Of a stretch of 12,685 nt of DNA, positions 8,298-12,685 are shown in pieces. The translations under genes were made by a program, and so were the position numbers. Under the pieces are notes generated by a model, which did no database searches, was not told the DNA's origin, and saw only the letters and a list, made by a program, of their open reading frames with translations. This DNA is from Beroe ovata. Lineage: Eukaryota > Ctenophora > Nuda > Beroida > Beroidae. The stretch is taken from positions 153,880 to 166,564 of the forward strand of contig CAMPET010000088.1 in the NCBI GenBank assembly GCA_946803715.1, given 5' to 3'. Numbering within the stretch: position 1 is the stretch's first letter; every line of letters starts with the position of its first letter.

Positions 8298-9249
8298 GTG
8301 TATGTGTGTGTGTNGTGTTTAATATATCATGTACCTGGGTAACATCCACCAGCTGTCCACTAGTGATAGGTTCAGGATTTTCCATCATATCAGCGAGGAA
8401 AGCCTGCTTCTCCAGATTTGGTATATGTGCGAACTGTATTCCAATACTCCCACAGTACACACGTTCTAATCGGTCTTTTAACTCACTTAATATGATGAGA
8501 AAATTGTGTTAGGTGATCAAATTGATTTCCGACGATGAAATAGTTCAAACAAAGAACATTTATTATGTGATTGTGCACAACAAACAAAGAAGAAGGAAGT
8601 AAATCACTGGTTGAAATGACAATAGCACAAGTTGAACCTGTTCTCTGAGCTACTCTCCCGCACACTTGTTAGTGGGGAAGGGAGGATAGTGGTACGCCCG
8701 AGAGGGGAGGTGGCAGCGTGTCTGTAACCCCACTGACGATACAACCTCACCACCTCTTCCTCAGTCTGAGGTGAGGAGTGAGGAGTGAGGTGACGAGTGA
8801 GGAGTGTGGTGACGAGTGAAGTGAGGAGTGAAGAGTGAGGAGTGAGGTGAGGAGTGAGGACTTGAATGATTATTTAAGTGAGGAGCAAGACTACAATTAT
8901 AGTGCTATCAAATTAATTATTAATACTATCAAATACTAGCATTTTCAAATTAAATAGGTACTAAGTGGTGCTTGTTATTAAAGAATAGAGAACAGTATTC
9001 CCGGCGGAGGGTCGAAAATGCTAAGAATCACATGACAGCTTTCTCTTCAAAATAGCAAACCTTTGGATCACTTTTCTCCTCTATAATAGCGAGTCTGGGA
9101 GCAGCATTCGCGGTTATTCTCCGTACATTTGGATCTGATTCACGTGAAAGTGCACGTACACTGTGTACCACAGCACATGCAGCAGGTGTTGCACGTGCAC
9201 TTCTGGAGAACAGTCGCGAGGGTGGGAGTTTGTGAGCGTGTCTCAGCAT
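980..9249 (-). CDS. DHTKD1: DHTKD1, 2-oxoadipate dehydrogenase E1 (3' end missing)
   Basis: Thiamine-diphosphate E1 subunit of the mitochondrial 2-oxoadipate dehydrogenase complex. It decarboxylates 2-oxoadipate from lysine, hydroxylysine and tryptophan breakdown and passes the glutaryl group to the lipoyl E2. Nineteen exons (listed in the next entries) keep one frame through 783 codons; human DHTKD1 is about 919 aa, so roughly the last tenth lies left of the window. Visible family motifs: AHRGR (177-181), LPNPSHLE (239-246), [10 protein letters not shown] (280-289, Asp282 expected to bind Mg-ThDP), NN (314-315), GHN (383-385), [11 protein letters not shown] (540-550) and the [10 protein letters not shown] stretch in exon 15. 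The TNP after the DEP motif and the SRLPGYG...GSIHL segment fit DHTKD1 better than OGDH. The sequence shows splice sites and motifs; the substrate is inferred from the family. A complete transporter gene lies inside intron 9 on the other strand. Confidence 0.93.
1549..1605. repeat. GTTAGTT-type short tandem repeat in DHTKD1 intron 16
   Basis: Degenerate copies of TAGTTGTTAG recur about five times just upstream (in the minus sense) of the exon 17 acceptor at 1525. The tract is intronic and low complexity; no function is evident. Confidence 0.7.
3300..3626. repeat. C-rich (plus) / G-rich (transcript) tract in DHTKD1 intron 11
   Basis: Intron 11 is dominated by CCT, CAC and CCC runs on the plus strand, so its transcript is strongly G-rich. 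Four G runs (complements of 3342-3344, 3347-3350, 3354-3359, 3364-3369) lie within 28 nt, separated by 2-4 nt. The 74-residue plus-strand ORF at 3256-3480 is Pro/His low-complexity and overlaps antisense to exon 12; I do not call it a gene. Confidence 0.8.
3589..3645. repeat. Direct repeat duplicating the end of DHTKD1 exon 11
   Basis: A 22-bp sequence at 3624-3645, which includes the last coding bases of exon 11 and its GT donor, is repeated exactly at 3589-3610, 35 bp away. The second copy again presents GAG|GT (exon end 3592). See findings. Confidence 0.9.
4025..4709. other. Intronic sequence upstream of the nested transporter gene
   Basis: This is part of DHTKD1 intron 9 on the minus strand and the 5' flank of the plus-strand transporter. 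It holds a run of ten G (4077-4086), a TA-rich patch (4145-4156), a 54-bp palindrome (separate entry), and a 13-bp direct repeat TGTTCGTGGTTGC at 4269-4281 and 4368-4380. No clear TATA box or initiator could be assigned to the transporter. Nothing else coding is seen. Confidence 0.6.
4155..4208. repeat. 54-bp near-perfect palindrome
   Basis: Two 27-base arms (4155-4181 and 4182-4208), starting ATTGTCGCTCAGTTA, are reverse complements with one mismatch and no spacer; the centre is CAATATATTG. RNA from either strand would fold into a long hairpin. The left flank is (AT)n and I see no target-site duplication. It could be a tiny foldback element or the joined ends of an excised transposon. Confidence 0.95.
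4710..6257 (+). CDS. Intronless MFS transporter, SV2/SVOP-like
   Basis: A 515-residue major facilitator superfamily protein in one uninterrupted frame. Hydrophobic segments lie at about 53-78, 92-114, 122-142, 146-170, 181-205, 213-231, a weaker one at 306-325, then 348-372, 378-397, 399-424, 434-458 and 463-484, consistent with 12 spans. The MFS loop 2-3 signature is visible as [10 protein letters not shown] (112-121), LPDSPKF follows span 6, and [11 protein letters not shown] (428-438) resembles the loop before span 11 in the SVOP/SV2/SLC22 group. [10 protein letters not shown] (41-50) resembles the segment that opens SVOP-type proteins. N327-L-S in the loop after span 7 is a potential glycosylation site, the loop glycosylated in SV2. 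The start has a good context (ACCATGT) and follows a Ser/acid-rich N-terminus. It lies wholly inside DHTKD1 intron 9, antisense to the host. Substrate unknown; the vesicular location is only a family guess. Confidence 0.85.
   Translation: MSAVKTEDDPLIMNSMSRSSSLSSMSGAISAVPEERDEMTVQEILDEIGFTPIHVFYIVGLGILGMLEFVQTSSLAFVIPSLTCAWDLNGAEQGLAVSFSLLGVALGSLGIGPIADKIGRKPPALVVSITSFVLLALIAAFARNIYVFTLLSTGTGLCTGAGFAICLTYWSEVSATQWRRTGTLFIIVFWATGFTSTTLLGYTVLTEYDWETYFYACSLFGIIPFLIILFLPDSPKFLSMANKELEARASLKKICCSTKVYVDIDEIAIKREDMNKKPRLIESVRFICSSDLKWDSIRMAGLLSCSKSSVKSLFFMLTAILSSNYCNLSDKGPIATKTGQCEILTKKDFVFGFYFAFFEYLTCFGAIFLTKIIGHILAIKVLAAIGLATNILLLFCMPVTLILIIEIVMFMSVFGISVSMFTFLPQIFPTKARNSGMGIVSGISVSLTSIILFVMVTVLSYTIKGGIGILICLTAGLNIQVWLPGLRKRVDEVTAQESKRNGSVKTSSSNSGSPS
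6258..6485. other. Transporter 3' flank within DHTKD1 intron 9
   Basis: This lies between the transporter stop codon and the exon 9 donor of the host gene. No AATAAA occurs here on the plus strand; the first one I see is at 6639-6644, beyond antisense exon 9. No other feature is visible. Confidence 0.5.
7479..7967 (-). other. DHTKD1 intron 4, with palindrome and short repeats
   Basis: This 489-nt intron holds a perfect 20-bp palindrome, TGTACAGTGTACACTGTACA, at 7598-7617. It is flanked by imperfect repeats of a GGTCTAAYRC-like unit at about 7561-7595 and a diverged relative at about 7620-7655. Its 5' end is the triplicated splice donor described separately. No coding sequence is seen. Confidence 0.7.
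7931..7972 (-). repeat. Perfect triplication of the DHTKD1 exon 4 splice donor
   Basis: The 14-base plus-strand unit TAGTCTTACCTGAT occurs three times in exact tandem (7931-7944, 7945-7958, 7959-7972). On the gene strand each copy presents CAG|GTAAGA, so three identical 5' splice sites end the exon at 7968, 7954 or 7940. Only the first keeps the frame to exon 5; the other two reach an in-frame stop almost at once. Confidence 0.95.
8266..8318. repeat. (TG)n microsatellite with an undetermined base
   Basis: A TG dinucleotide repeat with TATG interruptions lies in DHTKD1 intron 3 (8103-8334). It contains one N at 8314, probably a sequencing or assembly uncertainty in the repeat. It ends about 16 bases from the exon 3 donor. 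Confidence 0.95.
8767..8860. repeat. GTGAGGAGTGAG minisatellite next to exon 2
   Basis: Degenerate copies of GAGGAGTGAGGTGA and GACGAGTGA run for about 95 bp. On the gene strand this reads as CTCACTCCTCAC repeats ending CACCTCAG|ACT, so the repeat itself supplies the pyrimidine-rich tract and acceptor of DHTKD1 exon 2. Confidence 0.9.
9160..9249 (-). other. DHTKD1: DHTKD1 candidate exon 1: mitochondrial presequence
   Basis: The first ATG after an in-frame TGA is at 9249. The 30 codons ([20 protein letters not shown] and ten more) are rich in Arg, Ser and Ala with no acidic residue, as expected of a cleavable mitochondrial presequence. The donor AGT|GTACGT at 9160/9159 leaves phase 0, matching exon 2, which opens with an in-frame ACT codon. 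A second phase-0 donor, GTG|GTACAC (exon end 9169), would shorten it by three codons. The open frame runs on to 9028 but loses presequence character. There is no homology support beyond composition, phase and position, so the exon is tentative. Confidence 0.55.
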
Positions 9250-9516
9250 CACTGTATCATTCTGCTGATCGGGACTTGATCGTGTCGTTACTCAAATCGT
9301 CAATTCACGATATTGGAGTATTTCATGACAAAGTACATATTTCAGAAATGTAAAACAAAAACAAAACAAACGTCTCAGAATAATGTGAAAATCAACTCAA
9401 CAACAATTTACCAAGAACCAATAACCATGAGTATTGTGCAGTGTACAATGTACATCATCTCCTATCGTATCTCATAAATCCTAAAATTGGGACCTAATCG
9501 ACTAGGTCCTCAATCC
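9250..9516. other. 267-bp gap between mS33-like stop and DHTKD1 ATG
   Basis: This short same-strand gap starts with a hairpin right after the upstream stop codon (separate entry). I see no AATAAA or ATTAAA on the minus strand. A TGTTTTGTTTTTG pyrimidine-rich stretch lies around 9350-9372 (minus sense) but is not followed closely by a strong AG. The gap is AT-rich and would have to contain the 3' UTR, any promoter and the 5' UTR. Confidence 0.6.
9490..9509 (-). other. Perfect hairpin after the mS33-like stop codon
   Basis: GGACCTA and TAGGTCC form a perfect 7-bp stem around a 6-base loop, beginning 7 bases after the TGA. It would lie at the start of the mS33-like 3' UTR. It lacks a U-run, and no processing role can be assigned from sequence. 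Confidence 0.6.
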
Positions 9517-10428
9517 TCACTTTGATTTCTTAGCCTTCTCTCCAACGCCGGGACCCTTGGGGTTTATATGAGAAACGTCCCTAACATAATTGATTTTGTC
9601 TGATGGTTTCAAGTCACCGATGGATGAGTGATATCCTAAGATGAAGGGAGTAGATCCACACCGTTCCTGATATTCTTTTATCCACCTTCGTTGTACCTGA
9701 TAGATAGTTGTCAGACATAACTAAATATGTCAGACATAACTAAACTGACATAACTAAACTGACTGACATGTATGTCGTAAACAATTAACATCACCAAAAT
9801 TACTATACACTCACACTTTTCCATGAGTTTTTCGTATTATTGTGTGATTGATAGTAGTTGTCAAGAGGGATCTGACCCCTAAGACGTTCTACTTTGAAAG
9901 ATCTGTCAGGAATTGGGATCATTTTAGACTTCAATGTTTTCTCTCTTTGTGATGCTTCTTTCTGTAGAAAAAGAGGGTAGTAATCAGTGGTAAATACTTA
10001 TCAAATGTAACATTACTAACATTGCCGACTACACTAGGAATGATCATAGCTAACCGCAAGTTTGATCTGCTCCCATGTTTGCTTCCCTTTGGATTTCCGG
10101 AATGCAGACATCATATCTTTGAAATTCATGTAACCATCCCCCACTAGACCAACGTGGCGCATTTCACGGGTCAGATCTGTCATTTTAGTTGTGGGGACAT
10201 GCCAATTACATTCCTGATAAATATGTGTCATAGTATGCCAACAAACTTGTGAGTTTTTATCATACAAAATGGTATTAAAAACACTGACAATGAACATACT
10301 TGTGGGGAAACTTGGCGAGGACCTTTCAAATAACTTTGCATCAGTTCATGATCTTTTTTTGATATGGGACCACGAATAACATTCCCCATTAGCCTAGCTG
10401 CTCTCTCGGCAACCTCTTTCTTATACAT
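9517..10428 (-). CDS. MRPS33: mS33-like mitochondrial ribosomal protein with long C-terminus
   Basis: Four exons, all phase 0 with GT-AG introns: 10300-10428, 10055-10213, 9815-9961 and 9517-9696 (stop TGA), giving 204 residues. Residues 5-92 resemble the mitochondrial small-subunit protein mS33. ERAARLMGNVIR matches the RLSARLFGEVTR segment of the human protein, and the later L-x(4)-R-x(2)-GL-x(2)-D pattern, F and GK follow at the right spacing. Human mS33 is about 106 aa. The second half here (about 97-204), basic and tyrosine-rich with a Lys-rich end (GEKAKKSK), has no counterpart I recognise. The start ATG at 10428 has A at -3 and lies 15 nt after a strong acceptor-like site. The gene lies between RFK and DHTKD1 on the same strand. 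The weakest splice site is the exon 2 donor GCG|GTTAGC. Exon structure is well supported; family assignment is moderate. Confidence 0.68.
9711..9759. repeat. Short tandem repeat in the last mS33-like intron
   Basis: Three imperfect copies of TCAGACATAACTAAA lie at 9711-9729, 9730-9745 and 9746-9759, close to the acceptor of the last exon (9697). Intronic. Confidence 0.8.
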
Positions 10429-10770
10429 TGTTCTATTTCAATGCTGAAACTAAGCAGGCAACTAGCAAAAATAACCAATGGTGTAATTAATTCACTTAAA
10501 ATTGGTCGTAGATATGACATATAAATATCTAATTCATAGTTCTGTAAATTGATATAGAGACAAAATACAAGATCACAGTGAAAAGAATCGTGCTGACTGA
10601 GCTAATTTCTACAAGAGCTTTAGATATGTAACAAGAACTACAAAGTAAGTCATAGGTGTTATCTACATTCTACAATTTCACAGAAAAATCAAAAAGCAAC
10701 AATAAATTAACTACATTAACACAAATGTTCTCTGATATTTGTAGGGTAAGACCATCTTGATGAATGATCA
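10429..10770. other. 342-bp gap between RFK stop and mS33-like ATG
   Basis: AT-rich, with no AATAAA or ATTAAA that I can find on the minus strand and no open frame. It ends with the acceptor-like site before the mS33-like start. Confidence 0.6.
10444..10462 (-). promoter_or_regulatory. 3' splice site just upstream of the mS33-like ATG
   Basis: On the gene strand, TTGCCTGCTTAGTTTCAG is followed by 15 nt and then the ATG. It looks like a normal acceptor. It could end a cis intron in the 5' UTR, or be a trans-splicing acceptor if this organism adds a spliced leader. The sequence alone does not decide between these. Confidence 0.5.
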
Positions 10771-11484
10771 TTAAGAGACGATTTCCTGATGTTCTGAAGT
10801 GAAAAGTTGGTCAGTCTTAAACTGGGTCATTTTATCAAGTTTCAAATGTCCTTCCTTGATGTCCAAATGGATTCTTTCCACTAGTGCATCAATACTTTCA
10901 AATTTCCACTGGTTCCTTATATATCCTAAGATGAGGTGCTGTCAGTATAAACTGTAAAAGAGAGAAGTATGTGGATGTAGGTATATGTGTTATGTGTATA
11001 TCTCATGTCTTCAAATCGTTATATGGATAACAATCAGATGTTGAATCTTAGGTAGGGTATCATTTGCATTACCTAAAAATATAAACTTGAGTTCTTCCCC
11101 ATAAAAATCCTCTTCAAAATTGTGTAAAATATGCACTTCAATCGATTTCTCCTCATTTTCGTACTGAGGGTTCCAACCAACACTAGTTACAGCTTTATAG
11201 ACTGGTCCATTAGCAACTGAGGCAAACCCAAAGTATACACCTGTAGCAAAACTTTCTGATATCCCTTAAGTTTTACAAATTATTGAAAATAGTTACTTCT
11301 TAAAATAATGAAATGATCATTCCTAAACTGATACTTTTGACATACCAGTGCTCAGCTGTGATGCAGATGCAACTGCACTTTTGTCCATATTTGCTGTGGG
11401 AACCCCAAGTTCTTTACTACCACGCCCAAAACCATGAACAACACAACCCTTCAAGCGAACTGGATCAAAACTATTCAAGTCCAT
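10771..11484 (-). CDS. RFK: Riboflavin kinase
   Basis: This enzyme phosphorylates riboflavin with ATP to make FMN, the precursor of FAD. Three exons, 11346-11484, 11073-11240 and 10771-10925 (stop TAA), joined in phase 1, encode 153 residues against about 155 in human. [15 protein letters not shown] (18-32) holds the glycine-rich loop and the PTAN nucleotide/Mg motif. SVGWNP (66-71) is typical of the family, and KSIEVHILH (78-86) contains the expected catalytic base Glu81. EDFYGEEL and GYIRN follow as in animal RFK. The start is the ATG at 11484 (ACAATGG, good context); the frame is open for twelve more codons upstream to a TAA but without an ATG. All key residues are present, so it appears functional. 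It is the first of three co-oriented genes; FAD made from its product is used by the E3 subunit of the DHTKD1 complex. Confidence 0.95.
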
Positions 11485-11987
11485 TGTTTGCTTTAAAAAA
11501 TGTTTAGCATCATTGACCACGACTTCTTATAAACTCAGGATAAAATGCCATAATGGGGTTGGGTTGAATGAATAAATTGAATATATTGAATAACCAGAGA
11601 ATTGAATGAATGTAACATTCTATTAAGCTGTTGTAACAAATTGAACACAATCATGTTCTAGTTCTACAATGAGAGTGCTTTGTTTACATCATAATTGTCT
11701 GTCAATGATATGATAGACCCTGGTTTCCCACATAGCGCCTAGCATAGCCAGGGAAACATCATAAGTGTTTTATTTCCATGGAGTACATTATTTTCCTATT
11801 TTGAGGAGTTTTACTCCTTCTAACAGAAAAAAATTTGTTTAATTCAATCTTACAGCCTCAGCTCTGATTTCTCGCGTTCAAACGCACGAAAAACAGAGAT
11901 CAAATAAAATCCAAGCTCTAGCGCTTCACATTTTGCAATAAGATTAAAAACTGTTCCCCTAATGCGTGACATGCTCATGACCCAATC
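11485..11987. other. RFK 5' flank, no gene seen
   Basis: AT-rich sequence, with an acceptor-like TTTTATCCTGAG at about 11530-11542 (minus sense). An imperfect inverted repeat (CTCTGATTTCTCG against CGAAAAACAGAG) lies at about 11869-11905. The segment ATTGTC...TGATAGACCCTG at 11694-11722 recurs at 12165-12188 with an indel. The ORF at 11850-12086 is read through the palindrome below and is not credible as a protein. Confidence 0.55.
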
Positions 11988-12011
11988 AACCATGCCACGC
12001 GTGGCTTGGTT
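11988..12011. repeat. 24-bp palindrome beside the MITE-like element
   Basis: AACCATGCCACG and CGTGGCTTGGTT are reverse complementary with one mismatch. It overlaps the left flanking duplication of the 84-bp palindrome by sharing TGGCTTGG. Confidence 0.85.
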
Positions 12012-12101
12012 GCCGGATGTTATCTGTCCTCTGTTTCTTGCGCGCGGCGCGCGCGCCGCGCGCAAGAAACAGTGGACAGATAACATCCGGCAATGGCTTG
12101 G
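12002..12101. mobile_element. 84-bp palindromic MITE-like insertion with 8-bp duplication
   Basis: Positions 12010-12093 form a palindrome of two 42-base arms starting TTGCCGGATGTTATCTGTCC. The arms have one mismatch, no spacer and a GCGC-rich centre. Immediately outside on both sides lies the identical octamer TGGCTTGG (12002-12009 and 12094-12101). An exact 8-bp duplication abutting an inverted repeat is what a transposase of the hAT, P or related type leaves behind, so this reads as a minimal non-autonomous element. There is no coding capacity; ORFs through it are artefacts, nearly the same on both strands. The superfamily is not assigned, since the ends do not show the common hAT CAG start. 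Confidence 0.75.
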
Positions 12102-12685
12102 CAGATTTACAGAGTAAAATTTGGCTGTCGCATGTCGATGAGATGCACAAATATTTTCCCGCGCATTGTCGATCGATGATAGACCCTGTCAAGAATTTCG
12201 TTTTGCGCGCGCGGCGCGGTGCAAACTTATTCGCGGCTTCCATCAGCGGTCTGGCATCGCCAGACAATCCGCGCGCGCTGTGCGTCTCTCTACGACGCGA
12301 CTAGTTTCAGTTCACTGAGTATGACAGTAGGGTGCGCCCTTTTTTCAAAGTTTTTTGGGCTCAATTATCTACTAGTAGATCTCGACGAGCTGATCACGAA
12401 GATATCAAGTTTTTTGAAATTTGATAATGTCTTCCTTCCGCGCCGGACGTTTTTGTTTCTCGTGACGTCAGGTCACGTGATTAGTCACGTGACCTCTCTG
12501 CTAGTACTTTGTGCGTCCGCGCGGAAACGCGCGCGCGCTATCATGTATCAATATCATCATTGATCATACTCGTAGCGCGATCCAAGTTCAAACCAATTAA
12601 CTATATTGGTGATAACATTATCAAAGCAAAAGCACCCGAAATGAGATCATCCCCGCAGCTTCTGACTCTTCACAGTATGAGTAAC
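12102..12685. other. CpG-rich non-coding segment, possible promoter
   Basis: This stretch has repeated GCGCGC blocks (about 12204-12222, 12270-12281, 12517-12540) unlike the rest of the window, and the CRE/E-box cluster described separately. ORFs at 12017-12304 and 12219-12563 are not protein-like. It might be a promoter for a gene to the right or an upstream control region of RFK, about 1 kb away. Confidence 0.45.
12463..12495. promoter_or_regulatory. CRE next to paired CACGTG boxes in an inverted repeat
   Basis: TGACGTCA (12463-12470) is an exact palindromic CRE. It is followed by AGGTCACGTGA, a 4-base spacer and TCACGTGACCT, a perfect 11-bp inverted repeat (12470-12495). Each arm has an E-box, and the second reads GTCACGTGAC, the CLEAR/bHLH-zip consensus. 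Binding is inferred from motif identity only. Confidence 0.5.

Larger units (their letters stand above)
6486..8765 (-). other. DHTKD1: DHTKD1 exons 2-9
   Basis: Exon coordinates: 8638-8765 (2), 8335-8485 (3), 7968-8102 (4), 7353-7478 (5), 7169-7276 (6), 6982-7048 (7), 6810-6886 (8), 6486-6609 (9). All introns are GT-AG and phases match at each junction. Exon 2 has [16 protein letters not shown], equivalent to the conserved N-terminal YxxxGHxxAxxxPL element, with Tyr in place of the usual His. Exons 3 and 4 carry YCGSIGIQ and KQYGGEGAE. Exons 5 and 6 carry HRGR and NPSHLE. Exons 7 and 8 carry [10 protein letters not shown] and the ThDP-binding [10 protein letters not shown]. Exon 9 carries the NN motif. 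The least certain edges are the exon 2 donor (CAG|GTTCAA), the exon 3 acceptor (two AGs four bases apart) and the exon 8 acceptor (see findings). Compared with human DHTKD1 as I remember it, about 18 residues are missing around the exon 2/3 junction. Confidence 0.85.

Noticed and set aside
9028-9159. Coding extension of DHTKD1 exon 1 to the stop at 9028
   Set aside because: The frame loses presequence character and ends in a stop before exon 2, so a donor at 9159 is needed.
980-9249. Assignment of the E1 gene to OGDH (2-oxoglutarate dehydrogenase)
   Set aside because: Same superfamily, but the short N-terminal region and the [15 protein letters not shown] and SVELPPGF segments follow DHTKD1 rather than OGDH.
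11850-12304. Opposing ORFs sharing nearly the same peptide (LRAARAPRARN)
   Set aside because: The shared peptide comes from reading both arms of the 84-bp palindrome; it is not evidence for a protein.

Overview
This is animal-type nuclear DNA. Three genes on the minus strand are split into many short exons with GT-AG boundaries (introns mostly 75-490 nt). Their spliced products align residue by residue with metazoan mitochondrial and flavin-metabolism proteins. Compact introns, a gene nested in an intron and dense simple repeats suggest an invertebrate, perhaps an early-branching one; the species cannot be named from sequence alone. One undetermined base lies at 8314.

Right to left, in the direction of minus-strand transcription: 11485-12685 is non-coding and holds a striking 84-bp palindrome with an exact 8-bp flanking duplication (a MITE-like insertion) and a CRE plus paired CACGTG boxes. 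A complete riboflavin kinase gene (RFK, 3 exons, 153 aa) occupies 10771-11484. A complete 4-exon gene at 9517-10428 encodes a 204-aa protein whose first half resembles mitochondrial ribosomal protein mS33. From 9249 down to the left edge lies DHTKD1, the 2-oxoadipate dehydrogenase E1 subunit. I can place 19 exons (980-9249) that join in one frame into 783 codons. Its last exon or exons, about the final tenth of the protein, are not in the window.

The longest DHTKD1 intron (4025-6485) carries a complete intronless plus-strand gene at 4710-6257, encoding a 515-aa transporter of the major facilitator superfamily, SV2/SVOP-like.

RFK, mS33-like and DHTKD1 share one strand, are separated by only 342 and 267 bp, and are all tied to mitochondrial or flavin metabolism. 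I see no AATAAA or ATTAAA on the minus strand in either gap, and a good 3' splice site lies 15 nt upstream of the mS33-like ATG. This suggests, without proving, an operon-like polycistronic unit.

Several tandem duplications sit exactly on exon edges of DHTKD1. A perfect triplication of the exon 4 splice donor is the clearest. Others are a 35-bp-period copy of the exon 11 end and a minisatellite that forms the polypyrimidine tract before exon 2.
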